Of a stretch of DNA of 64,000 bases, positions 17,114-24,877 are shown piece by piece. The notes below the pieces were generated by a model. That model had not been told where the DNA came from and did not search any database. It saw nothing but the letters and a program-made list of their open reading frames with translations. Every line of letters begins with the position of its first letter. The stretch's first letter is position 1. A program made the position numbers and the translations under genes. This DNA comes from a virus. The stretch covers positions 1 to 64,000 of IMG/VR virus record IMGVR_UViG_3300020470_003428; one strand, 5' to 3'.

Positions 17114-18294
17114 TGCCTAAGCGGATTAGCAAAGAAGAATTTGATGCTCGCTTTGGAAAGAGAAGATTTTCCGAGCAAGAGTTGTTTGAAAGAGGATTGT
17201 CGACAGATCCTAACGGTCAAGTTCGTCCCACTGCTGAAGTATTTAACGATCTCTTTATTGATGGCGTTAACCGTTTAGGCCTAAGTCATCCAGAAGCTAA
17301 AGCAAGAGCGAATAGGTATTTTGGACGTAATACAGATCCTCTAAGCCATACGCAAGCAGGACCAGAATTACAGTCTTTAGTTACGAAAGCTCAGGCTAGT
17401 CCACCTCCTCCGGCGGATATTCTAAATGCTCCAGCAAGTCCTGCGGCACAAAGAGTTAGGACTGAAGCTCAGTTAGACGATAGTGCTTTGAGGGATATTT
17501 CTGATGATTTTCGTAGTATGTTTGGTGAAGTAAATGCTGATTTTTCTAATGTAGGCCCTGACAAGAGAGATTGGATTAGGGCTAAACAGATCGCAGACAA
17601 TATAGATTCTTATCAATATTCTTTAAATAACGTTTCTGCATTTGGAGGTAGTTCCAAGCCTTATCCTTTGTCACCTCAAGACAGCCAATTTGTTTCTGAT
17701 TTCTTCAAGAAACAGATGATATATGACGACGGGGCTGGCACTAATGTTTATGGGCGTGAAGGTGACGCAGAAGCTACTCGTCAATTCTATGATTTGCTTT
17801 ATGACTTGGAAGTCGGTTCTGGAAAGAATGCAAAGACAAGAAGACAGATTAGTGACGAATTAGATGCTAAACGCTTTGCAGAAGAAGAAGCATTGTTTGC
17901 CGCAGAACAAGCTGCTAAAGCAACTCCAGTTCAGAAACAAGTTACAGATGATATATGGTCAGACAATTCATCTATAGATCCTAGGAATATTCCTGTCACG
18001 CCAGATTCTGTATCAAGAACTGATCTATGGGGTGGAGGAAGTGTACCTCCTGATCAGGTTTCTCCTAGTTCTAGGCAGCCATATATTTATCCTGAGGATT
18101 TACAATTAGCAGTTCGAATGCTTAATGAAGCTAAAGAAACTAAATCACCCACGGGTAATCGAATGAGTATGAAGTTTTCGCCTGAATTAATAGCTGCCTT
18201 ACTGGTTCCCTCTGCTGTAGTATCACCTCTAGTTCTTGATGAGATAGGACAACCGAAACCAAAAGATGAAAAAGCCTTACAAAAAACTTATTAA
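17113..18294 (+). CDS. Hypothetical protein (393 aa)
   Basis: The protein is hydrophilic and Asp/Arg/Ala-rich, with one hydrophobic C-terminal helix at about 352-372 (PELIAALLVPSAVVSPLVL). A single C-terminal membrane segment on a long soluble protein is consistent with a membrane-associated virion or ejection protein. The following short basic gene overlaps its end. Function unknown. Confidence 0.75.
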   Translation: MPKRISKEEFDARFGKRRFSEQELFERGLSTDPNGQVRPTAEVFNDLFIDGVNRLGLSHPEAKARANRYFGRNTDPLSHTQAGPELQSLVTKAQASPPPPADILNAPASPAAQRVRTEAQLDDSALRDISDDFRSMFGEVNADFSNVGPDKRDWIRAKQIADNIDSYQYSLNNVSAFGGSSKPYPLSPQDSQFVSDFFKKQMIYDDGAGTNVYGREGDAEATRQFYDLLYDLEVGSGKNAKTRRQISDELDAKRFAEEEALFAAEQAAKATPVQKQVTDDIWSDNSSIDPRNIPVTPDSVSRTDLWGGGSVPPDQVSPSSRQPYIYPEDLQLAVRMLNEAKETKSPTGNRMSMKFSPELIAALLVPSAVVSPLVLDEIGQPKPKDEKALQKTY

Positions 18295-18391
18295 ACTAAG
18301 CAAAAAAGCCGAGCAATGTTCTACTAGAGAAGAAGCTCAACTTCTCATTAAAAAAGCCAGTAAATGGCATAAAAAATTACAATCAATTTAA
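18266..18391 (+). CDS. Small Lys-rich protein (41 aa)
   Basis: This 41-residue frame overlaps the end of the preceding gene. It encodes a very basic peptide (MKKPYKKLIKLSKKAEQ, LIKKASKWHKKLQSI). Its TAA overlaps the next ATG. The chain of overlapping junctions supports it, but no ribosome site is clear. Function unknown. Confidence 0.45.
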   Translation: MKKPYKKLIKLSKKAEQCSTREEAQLLIKKASKWHKKLQSI

Positions 18392-18564
18392 TGAATTTTT
18401 ACAGTGATCCAGCAGCTTTTCAGCTTGCTATTCTATTTCCGTTTATCCCATTAATTTGCGTAGGAATTGTTACTTTCGCTTTAGGCTATGACATGCGTGA
18501 TGATAATGATGATGATGATGATGATAGAGGTACTTTAGTTCCTGTAATGTATCCTGCGTCTTAA
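18391..18564 (+). CDS. Small membrane protein with poly-Asp tail (57 aa)
   Basis: A TAATG junction starts this 57-residue protein. It has one membrane segment (about residues 10-32) followed by an acidic cytoplasmic or periplasmic stretch with six consecutive Asp. It sits just before other membrane proteins. A role in envelope change or lysis is possible. Confidence 0.5.
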   Translation: MNFYSDPAAFQLAILFPFIPLICVGIVTFALGYDMRDDNDDDDDDRGTLVPVMYPAS

Positions 18565-18710
18565 TCGTCAACAGGTTTAAAAACTTCTACGAAGGCATGA
18601 CATTTAGGACATGTCAGGATTGTTACGATAGACCATTCATCCATTAGATTCGGATCAACTGTTTTGTCTGGGCCGCGATCAAGAGGAGTATTGCAATAAA
18701 GACAGTTCAT
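18561..18710 (-). CDS. Small zinc-ribbon protein (49 aa), antisense orientation
   Basis: This minus-strand frame lies between plus-strand genes and fills an otherwise empty 188-bp gap. It has two zinc knuckles, CLYCNTPL at the N-terminus and CPKCHAF near residue 34, as expected for a one-zinc ribbon. It overlaps the end of the plus-strand gene by four bases. Function unknown. Confidence 0.5.
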   Translation of the reverse strand: MNCLYCNTPLDRGPDKTVDPNLMDEWSIVTILTCPKCHAFVEVFKPVDD

Positions 18711-18751
18711 ATTTTAAAAAGCCTAATATTAATGTAGCGGTTTAAAATTAC

Positions 18752-19192
18752 ATGGCTACTGAAGAAGTAATTCAGGAAGAACCTAAGAAAAGTATTTTCC
18801 AAAAAATAAAGGAAAAGATAGATGATAAGGAAGAACAGTTTGAATACATCTCAGTCGCAGTAAGGCTTCTCGTGGTTTTCTGGTCCGGAGCCCTGGTGAC
18901 CTTAAATTATTTGCCAAAGATTCCTGGCCTAACGTCAGGGGAAAAACAGGATATAACTTTTCCGGCTTCTCTCCTGGCTTCGTCGCTTGCAAGTTTTGGC
19001 CTGGAGAAGAGTGCTAAAAAGAAAGGCGATGGAACATATGATGTTAATTCAGAGGATAAGCCATTAAGTAAGAAAGAAATGTTGGCTTTAATGTCAAACC
19101 AAGGCGGTGGCTTCCAGACAATTCGTGTAGAGACTCCGATTAAGATATTAGGTGCAGACGTTGTTGATTCTTCCAAAAAGGTTAAGTCATGA
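18752..19192 (+). CDS. Membrane protein, possibly lysis-related
   Basis: The 146-residue product has a charged N-terminus and a hydrophobic region (residues 31-55), then a more amphipathic one (70-85), and a soluble C-terminus. It resembles small membrane proteins often conserved in cyanophages. Its stop overlaps the start of a holin-like gene. A holin or spanin-like part is possible but unproven. Confidence 0.6.
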   Translation: MATEEVIQEEPKKSIFQKIKEKIDDKEEQFEYISVAVRLLVVFWSGALVTLNYLPKIPGLTSGEKQDITFPASLLASSLASFGLEKSAKKKGDGTYDVNSEDKPLSKKEMLALMSNQGGGFQTIRVETPIKILGADVVDSSKKVKS

Positions 19193-19401
19193 CTTGCGAG
19201 AACCATTCGAATGTAGACGCCTCTCAGGAGACCCGCCTGACAGTGCAAGCTCTCAAAATCGAAAGATTGGAAGAGAAGCAAGAGGAGTTACGTGAACGCC
19301 TCAAGGTTGTAGAGAAGTGGGTTATCGGGGCTGCAGCAGTATTGGCAGCCGGGGTGACTTTAATAGGGTTCGCTACGAATATATCGAAAGCATATTTATG
19401 A
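19189..19401 (+). CDS. XhlA/holin-like coiled-coil membrane protein
   Basis: The 70-residue product has an N-terminal coiled coil (residues 14-42, Glu/Leu/Arg-rich heptads) followed by one membrane helix (46-65, VIGAAAVLAAGVTLIGFAT). This matches XhlA/phage haemolysin-type holin accessory proteins. Overlapping start and stop codons join it to both neighbours. It may take part in host membrane disruption at lysis. Confidence 0.6.
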   Translation: MTCENHSNVDASQETRLTVQALKIERLEEKQEELRERLKVVEKWVIGAAAVLAAGVTLIGFATNISKAYL

Positions 19402-19586
19402 TCGAAAAAACGGTAGATCCACAATTAGTATTTGTTATAGGTAGTTTAGTAACCATTCTTTTGGGTGCTATTAGCTACGGAATTTATTTAACTCTTGGAA
19501 GTGGATCTAAAGATTTAAGAGATCCTATTGATGAACACGCCAAGATGCACGAGTTGGGTATAGCTCACGGACATCGTAAAAAATAA
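19398..19586 (+). CDS. psbN: PsbN-like photosystem II assembly protein
   Basis: The ATG at 19398 overlaps the previous stop, giving 62 residues. One membrane helix (residues 9-31) is followed by SYGIYLTLGSGSKDLRDPIDEH. This matches the PsbN C-terminal signature (GIYxxFGPxSKxLRDPFxxHED). PsbN helps assemble or repair photosystem II. The phage copy adds a His-rich tail of about 15 residues. It is a host-derived auxiliary gene. Confidence 0.7.
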   Translation: MIEKTVDPQLVFVIGSLVTILLGAISYGIYLTLGSGSKDLRDPIDEHAKMHELGIAHGHRKK

Positions 19587-19622
19587 TTACCTACTATAAG
19601 TAGAGACGTCTAAATTTTTCCC

Positions 19623-20153
19623 ATGAAGCGCGTAGTGTTACCAGCGCTGTTGCTCACATCTCTTGCAGCGCCTGCGATGGCAGATATAACGCATAGTCTG
19701 AGTTCTTCGGTTCAATTGACCGTGGATGGGGCCAGTTCAGTGGCGACCAGGGTGCCAAGTACATATAGCGTGTCGGGTACAAATATAAAAGTTGGCACTG
19801 GTAATAGCGACGTATTTGGAGGTTTGACCGCTGGATCGGCTACTGCTGCACCGACAATGAAGGCCGGTACCTACGATTTGAATGTCTCCGGAAATCAATT
19901 CAGCTTTTCAGAAAGTTGGCTCCAAGGGGACGCCATACCTGCTATTAATGCAGGTTCGACTGTGTCAACCACAACCGGTCAGGTACAGTCCATTCCGGCG
20001 TTTGGCTCGACTACAACATTTGCCGGTGGAACAAAAGGTACGTTGGCCGGTGGAGTCTCAAGTTTATCCGGTGGAACAGTTACTTCGCTAACCGCCGGTG
20101 GCGCCGGTACTACCGCTATTGGACAATTCATATCTACTCTTAACGTGAAGTAG
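19623..20153 (+). CDS. Secreted Ser/Thr/Gly-rich protein
   Basis: The 176-residue product has a signal peptide (MKRVVLPALLLTSLAAPAMA, cleavage before DITH). The mature part is low-complexity Ser/Thr/Gly with beta character and FAGGTKGTLAGG-like repeats. It is the first of three consecutive exported proteins. It may go to the periplasm or outer membrane. Confidence 0.65.
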   Translation: MKRVVLPALLLTSLAAPAMADITHSLSSSVQLTVDGASSVATRVPSTYSVSGTNIKVGTGNSDVFGGLTAGSATAAPTMKAGTYDLNVSGNQFSFSESWLQGDAIPAINAGSTVSTTTGQVQSIPAFGSTTTFAGGTKGTLAGGVSSLSGGTVTSLTAGGAGTTAIGQFISTLNVK

Positions 20154-20205
20154 ATGGGCAATGTTTTCAGTATCCGTGAGACCGGTTGCCCCGATTGTTG
20201 GCGCA

Positions 20206-20646
20206 ATGTGGAAATTAAAGTTTGCTGTACTTGCGGTGGTTGCTCTTGTCACACCTGCAAATGCGGTCCCAGTAGTACCGAATTTTTCATCCGGCCAGCT
20301 TACTCAGACTACGACATCGCGGTCTGTGATATCTGAGTCGATAGTCTCGGAAGATTTTGCGACAGGCTGGCAATACACTGTGTCCGGTACAGGGATTTCT
20401 TTAGATGGTGCATCTATCGAACCATCTGCCATAATCAATACAAATACAACTGCCGCGTCAGGAATAACTACAAAATGGACAGGCTTAGACGTGAACAACA
20501 AGCCAAATTGGACGCTGACTCAGCCCGGGGGTTCGTTCCAATTTCAATCCAGTTACTCCGGACCCGGACTCCAGAATCGCACGACCATAACGAGGACCAT
20601 AGAAACGGACACAACGATAGAATCGGTTTCCGTATTTTCTCAGTAA
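20206..20646 (+). CDS. Secreted beta-rich protein
   Basis: The ATG at 20206 gives a 146-residue protein with a clean signal peptide (MWKLKFAVLAVVALVTPANA, then VPVV). The upstream ATG at 20161 would put the signal internally. The mature part is Ser/Thr-rich with alternating beta patterns. It follows the exported protein at 19623 and probably shares its location. Confidence 0.6.
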   Translation: MWKLKFAVLAVVALVTPANAVPVVPNFSSGQLTQTTTSRSVISESIVSEDFATGWQYTVSGTGISLDGASIEPSAIINTNTTAASGITTKWTGLDVNNKPNWTLTQPGGSFQFQSSYSGPGLQNRTTITRTIETDTTIESVSVFSQ

Positions 20647-21488
20647 TACCAAGGGTTCTTAGCATTTTAATGCTATTTCCTTTTTGTCCTGTCGTCAAGG
20701 CAAGTGACGTGGGAGGAATATCTGCTACCTCTAATCCGGTCGCTAATTCATCCGGTCAAGCGAATGTCAATGCATACCAAGTGTTGACAGGAAACTTCAT
20801 GCAGTCAGGTTTTACCAATGGTGTTGTTTGCCAGTCTGAGACATTAACAATATCTCCTTACGTGGGTCGTTCTGCAAATATTAAAGAACCTTTTTTCGAA
20901 ACTTACGAAGATCCGGTATACGATGTTCGAGATTTAGATGGTGATGGTGCTCCTGATAATCCTGGAGATATTTTGTGGTACAAAACAGTACAAACCCTGC
21001 AGAAAGATAACTACTCCTTAAACATGGGAATAACGGCTCAATGGAGTCGGCCACTCGATAAGGAGATGATGTCTCTTTGCAAGGACGCTGCTGCGACTGA
21101 AATAGCCTTAAGAAAAGCAACATTAAATTTACGGGTTTTAGACTACGAAATTTCTCGGCTCAAGCATTGCGGAAATTTAGCGAAGGAGGGCATAGTATGG
21201 GATCCGACCAGTAAATACAAGGTCATCTGCGAGGATGTCCTCTTAACGAATCCTCCCGGAGTGTTATTAAATCACAGTCATTCAATTGATCCTATTACTT
21301 TCGATTCTTCCTCTGTTCAGTCATCCTCTCTCGAACAGACAGAATCTTCTCAGGCTTCTTCAGAATCTTCTTTAGAACAGTCTTCGTCACTTTCTTCGCC
21401 AGAGGCTTCACAATCTTCATTAGATACTGTTGGAGAGGTTGGCCCACTAGGGCCACCCCTAGAGTTGCGCCTACAGCTATCGAAGTAG
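20475..21488 (+). CDS. Exported protein, start uncertain
   Basis: The frame is open from an ATG at 20475, but a hydrophobic signal-like stretch occurs only at about residues 52-75 (RIFSVIPRVLSILMLFPFCPVVKA). The true start is therefore probably internal; the nearest ATG (20670) lacks a positively charged N-region. The mature part has EPFFETYEDP and DRDLDGDGAPDN-like stretches and Cys residues, then a Ser/Glu/Gln-rich tail. That tail overlaps the opposite-strand gene by 194 bp. Confidence 0.5.
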   Translation: MDRLRREQQAKLDADSARGFVPISIQLLRTRTPESHDHNEDHRNGHNDRIGFRIFSVIPRVLSILMLFPFCPVVKASDVGGISATSNPVANSSGQANVNAYQVLTGNFMQSGFTNGVVCQSETLTISPYVGRSANIKEPFFETYEDPVYDVRDLDGDGAPDNPGDILWYKTVQTLQKDNYSLNMGITAQWSRPLDKEMMSLCKDAAATEIALRKATLNLRVLDYEISRLKHCGNLAKEGIVWDPTSKYKVICEDVLLTNPPGVLLNHSHSIDPITFDSSSVQSSSLEQTESSQASSESSLEQSSSLSSPEASQSSLDTVGEVGPLGPPLELRLQLSK

Positions 21489-22107
21489 TATTCAGGACGG
21501 TTGCAGGAGGGGGCGTGTAGTTATTGATGACATTGAGCAAAGCAATATCTTCGTACAACGTAATACATTCGCCTTCAGAGTTTTTCTCGTAGCCTTTTAC
21601 AATCTTCGTACCATACTTACCGTATGCTCCCGGCGGGGGACTTCCTGGTCTGGGACAGGGGAGATCAATGTCAATAGGCTTAATAGCGTTAACATCGAGA
21701 CCAGGAAGATCAGAGACTTGACTTGCTCCCTCTGTATTGGATTCATCTGTTTCACTTTCGTTATCCTTGGATTTTGTATTTCCTAAACCACTAACGGCTC
21801 CCAAGTTAGGAGTATTCTCCATGGGAATAACTACTAATTCTTTGCTTGGATCAAACTCAGGGGGATTGAAGGAGGGCATACCTGGCCCTGTACATAGCGT
21901 GAGAGTTCCTTGAGGATCGTCTTCTATTAGTTTGTTATTACCTTGTGTCTCTCTAGCTTCAACACAACCAGGCATCTCTACGGTTGGGAAGCCTATCTGC
22001 AGAGTCACAGGAGGGGCTTGAGGAATGCTTAAAGGTAAATCAATCGCCCATGTCGGTACCTGTGGAACGTATATCTCCCTGACGCCTATCCGAGGGACTG
22101 AACCCAC
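21295..22107 (-). CDS. Putative membrane-associated protein (GTG start)
   Basis: The 270-residue frame is Pro-rich in its first half (VPTWAIDLPLSIPQAPPV). A hydrophobic helix lies near residues 205-225 (TSIAVGATLGVALVGQPL), followed by a very basic C-terminus (KPLAKKVTKTVLKKILKKPEK). It starts with GTG 6 bp after the small membrane gene at 22113. Its basic tail is antisense to the Ser/Glu-rich tail of the plus-strand gene. Function unknown. Confidence 0.6.
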   Translation of the reverse strand: MGSVPRIGVREIYVPQVPTWAIDLPLSIPQAPPVTLQIGFPTVEMPGCVEARETQGNNKLIEDDPQGTLTLCTGPGMPSFNPPEFDPSKELVVIPMENTPNLGAVSGLGNTKSKDNESETDESNTEGASQVSDLPGLDVNAIKPIDIDLPCPRPGSPPPGAYGKYGTKIVKGYEKNSEGECITLYEDIALLNVINNYTPPPATVLNTTSIAVGATLGVALVGQPLQQYLMKIVKPLAKKVTKTVLKKILKKPEKILSVRERMTEQRKNRK

Positions 22108-22112
22108 TGATC

Positions 22113-22379
22113 TTACTTGTTAACTGGCAGAACGCCCCCAGTGGTACTAGGAATAGATAGAAAACTGCTAGTGCCACCAGAAGCACTACCACCGAGGCCA
22201 GGTAATGCACTCTTGATTTGAGATTCGACCAAAGGTCCGACTTGTTCAATTAATGCCTTCTTTAATTGTTCTTGAGTTGCTGGAGCTTTGAGGTAAAAAT
22301 AGGCTGCAATAGTTCCACCAACAAGGCTACCTGATAACGCTAAGCTTGCTGCTGCGAGAATAGTGGGAAGGTTTTTCAT
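22113..22379 (-). CDS. Small exported/membrane-anchored protein
   Basis: The 88-residue product has an N-terminal signal or anchor (residues 5-30, ILAAASLALSGSLVGGTIAAYFYL). A helical segment (EQLKKALIEQVGPLVESQIKSALPG) and a Gly/Ser/Pro tail follow. Proteins of this layout recur in marine cyanophages. It is followed at 6 bp by the 270-residue gene. Confidence 0.6.
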   Translation of the reverse strand: MKNLPTILAAASLALSGSLVGGTIAAYFYLKAPATQEQLKKALIEQVGPLVESQIKSALPGLGGSASGGTSSFLSIPSTTGGVLPVNK

Positions 22380-22479
22380 GGTTATTTAGGTGCCACTTCT
22401 AATCTTAGGCACTTTTCAGTAGTGAATGCAGGAAAATATAGATTTTATTTTTTAATCTTGGTGTAACCGAAAATTACGA

Positions 22480-22989
22480 TTGACACCAGAACACTGGGGT
22501 TCATACGTGTTTAACCTTGTAGACCTGTCTAAAGGTGCTGCACGAAAAAGGTTTAAACAATCTATTAAAGACGAATGGAGGTGTTGTGCCTATTGCGGAA
22601 TTGATGATTCTCTTCTGACTATCGACCACTTGAAACCTAAAAAACATGGTGGAGATAGTTGCAGGAGAAACCTTGTACCTGCCTGTCGATGCTGTAATAC
22701 CAATAAAGGATCTCTCATGGATTGGCGTCTTTGGTACCAACAACAAGTATTCTTTTCTAAAGTTAGAGAAAACAGAATTTTGGAATGGATGAAACCAAGA
22801 CCAATGGAGAATCTTGAATTATGGTATGTAAAAAGGGAGGAGCATGAGAGACGATCTAACTCAAGAACAGCAGTTCATGCTTCAACGTATAACGTTGGAA
22901 ATCAAGGATTACTCGAAAGAGGAACTTATAGAAGCATTGCTAAGCTGCTGGGAGGCACGATTCAGGCAGAAGCAAATCTTTCTTGCTAG
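22480..22989 (+). CDS. HNH endonuclease, probably homing
   Basis: The 169-residue product starts at TTG. It contains the HNH core CCAYCGIDDSLLTIDHLKPKKHGG, then NLVPACRCCNTNKGS. The CxxC pairs are zinc ligands and the IDHLxPxxxGG...N...N pattern is catalytic. It is a typical free-standing phage homing or nicking enzyme. Its last 146 bp overlap the NblA-like gene, which has a better ribosome site. Confidence 0.8.
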   Translation: MTPEHWGSYVFNLVDLSKGAARKRFKQSIKDEWRCCAYCGIDDSLLTIDHLKPKKHGGDSCRRNLVPACRCCNTNKGSLMDWRLWYQQQVFFSKVRENRILEWMKPRPMENLELWYVKREEHERRSNSRTAVHASTYNVGNQGLLERGTYRSIAKLLGGTIQAEANLSC

Positions 22990-23185
22990 TAGTCAAGATG
23001 CTGGATTTTCTTTCGCATTTAATGATGGTGTAGCTGTCATGCCAGAAGCTGCTGTTAAAGAATTTGAACAGTCCCATGGCTACAAACCAACATGGGAAGA
23101 CGCGGAAGACTACATGGAATCGATTGCAGAGGAGGCTTGTATGGAGCTAGACATGGAAGCTATTGTTCTTGAACCTGAAGAATAA
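22844..23185 (+). CDS. Candidate NblA-like phycobilisome degradation adaptor with C-terminal extension
   Basis: The 113-residue protein has a strong GGGAGGAGC ribosome site inside the HNH gene. Residues 4-55 (LTQEQQFMLQRI..., SKEELIEALLSCW..., and RQKQIFLASS) align with the two-helix NblA pattern (LxxEQxFxLrxxxxxxxxMSxEQxxExLxxLyxxxMxRExxY). NblA tethers phycobilisomes to Clp protease. A 55-residue acidic tail is extra compared with usual NblA. Similarity is moderate, so this is a candidate. Confidence 0.5.
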   Translation: MRDDLTQEQQFMLQRITLEIKDYSKEELIEALLSCWEARFRQKQIFLASSQDAGFSFAFNDGVAVMPEAAVKEFEQSHGYKPTWEDAEDYMESIAEEACMELDMEAIVLEPEE

Positions 23186-23219
23186 CTCGTTACACTAATA
23201 TTCAGATACGTATTTTTTA

Positions 23220-23603
23220 ATGGAAACCCTCATAGCAGGAGCAGCAGCAGTTTTAGTGGGGATTTTTTCCGGTAGAGTAATTACCTTGAAACAAGGGGAG
23301 AAAAAGGGAGTAGCTTTTCATGAACACAATGAGTTACTTCAAAGGGTTTCAGATATTGAGCAAGTCATACCAGGGCTAATTCCTCGTACTGAAGTGCAAG
23401 ATGCTATTAACAAGGTTCCTCCTTTGGTCATGGATGCTGTTAGAACGGAGATTAATAGTATTGGCTTATCGATGAATCAGAGACCTGCTCCTTCAGTTGG
23501 TTTAGGAGGAGTTGATCTTGCTCAAGTTAGGGCTGACACGGAGAAGATGAAACAGTTGAATGACATGCTTAAGAACTTCGAACAGGCTCAAGGTAATGGC
23601 TAA
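23220..23603 (+). CDS. Membrane-anchored coiled-coil protein
   Basis: The 127-residue protein has an N-terminal membrane segment (residues 3-22) and a helical soluble domain ending in a coiled coil (DTEKMKQLNDMLKNFEQAQ). It may be a small envelope or virion-associated protein. Its stop overlaps the start of the oxygenase-like gene at 23596. Confidence 0.6.
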   Translation: METLIAGAAAVLVGIFSGRVITLKQGEKKGVAFHEHNELLQRVSDIEQVIPGLIPRTEVQDAINKVPPLVMDAVRTEINSIGLSMNQRPAPSVGLGGVDLAQVRADTEKMKQLNDMLKNFEQAQGNG

Positions 23604-24315
23604 ACTTTTTGAGACATATTATCTAGATACTAAAACTGCTGACGATATAGAGGCATGGGTCTTAAAGAAAAATACTCCCTTGAATTGGAGTTTCAACGAT
23701 AATGTTGCTTATGATTATCATCATCTACAAGAAACTAAAAAGAAATGGGGACATGAATTGAACTTTGAAGAGAACACATGGTTTTGTCCTGGGTTTTCTT
23801 GTCGCTTAATTCACCAAGGATCAGAACATCCTAATTTTTGGTTACCTGGTTGTATGAAGAATCTACAAATTCCCAAACTAAAGTCATTACTAGATAGTAA
23901 ATATACAGCATTAAATATATGGAGAATGCAACTTTGGATATATCCTTCTGTTAGTCAGGAAGCATTTAATCAGCCTCATAGTCCTCACATAGATATTTCT
24001 ACTCGTAAAGGTCGTAAGAATGGAAGAAGAATAACTAAAGATGAAACAGGAGAAGGGAATATAGTCCTCTTATATTACATTAATGATGCTGATGGTGATA
24101 ATTTCTTTTACAAGGTCAAAGATGAATATATAGATCACCCTTCGTTAGATGATGATCAAATGTATCATCCTGACCTACTAGACATAGTGCATACGGAGAC
24201 TCCTGAAAAAGGCAAATTATTAGTGATGGATGGCGACGTAATTCATGCTAGTTCCTCCCCTTCTAAAGGAATAAGGTCAACATTAAATATCAATTTACTA
24301 CCTAAACGTGATTGA
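23596..24315 (+). CDS. 2OG/Fe(II) oxygenase-like protein
   Basis: The ATG at 23596 overlaps the previous gene and gives 239 residues. H131-x-D133 (PHIDIS), distal H217 (VIHASSSPS) and R227 (GIRSTLNINLL) form a complete iron and 2-oxoglutarate ligand set. A long insert (about 135-195) lies between the first two. It starts a second oxygenase cluster, next to the halogenase. The substrate is unknown. Confidence 0.75.
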   Translation: MAKLFETYYLDTKTADDIEAWVLKKNTPLNWSFNDNVAYDYHHLQETKKKWGHELNFEENTWFCPGFSCRLIHQGSEHPNFWLPGCMKNLQIPKLKSLLDSKYTALNIWRMQLWIYPSVSQEAFNQPHSPHIDISTRKGRKNGRRITKDETGEGNIVLLYYINDADGDNFFYKVKDEYIDHPSLDDDQMYHPDLLDIVHTETPEKGKLLVMDGDVIHASSSPSKGIRSTLNINLLPKRD

Positions 24316-24877
24316 GTTACCTTTCTTACATAATTTTTTCTACACTGATATACCTAGTAATAAAGATGAATTATTGCATGAAATAGAAAATAGCGAGTTA
24401 GATAAAAACCAAGATTTCTCATGGAATACTTTTTGCTCATTAAAGTTAGAACGACTTGATTTAGATAAAAAAATAGAATTATTTTATCCTTCTTTATCCA
24501 AGTTCTTTAAAGAATTAGATATTGAAGGTCGGAATGTTAAACTTCGATTATGTGGTATGTGGAAAAATACATATAGCAAACATGCTTTTCAAGAAATTCA
24601 TGATCATTGTCCTCATCATTTTTCAGGTGTTTTATTTTTAACGGATGAACAACCTGGTGATAGTAGATTTTATTTTGTAAATAAACATGGAAGCGAGATT
24701 CCGCAGGGTTGGCGAAAACTTAGAAAAAATCAAAATATTCTTCATGCGGGTAGGTATTGGGTAAAAGCTGAACGAGGTCGAATTATATTCTTTCCTTCTT
24801 ATTTAATGCATGGTGTTACGGAACATCAATCAGATAAACCTAGGCAGACAGTATCCTTTAATTTTGATTTCCTTTAA
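24308..24877 (+). CDS. 2OG/Fe(II) oxygenase-like protein (GTG start)
   Basis: The 189-residue product starts at GTG inside the end of the preceding oxygenase-like gene. H98-x-H100 (EIHDHCPHHFSGVLFL), distal H168 (LMHGVTEH) and R179 (KPRQTVSFNF) match the HxH TIGR02466-like pattern. It converges on the minus-strand oxygenase gene, overlapping it by 4 bp. Confidence 0.75.
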   Translation: MIELPFLHNFFYTDIPSNKDELLHEIENSELDKNQDFSWNTFCSLKLERLDLDKKIELFYPSLSKFFKELDIEGRNVKLRLCGMWKNTYSKHAFQEIHDHCPHHFSGVLFLTDEQPGDSRFYFVNKHGSEIPQGWRKLRKNQNILHAGRYWVKAERGRIIFFPSYLMHGVTEHQSDKPRQTVSFNFDFL

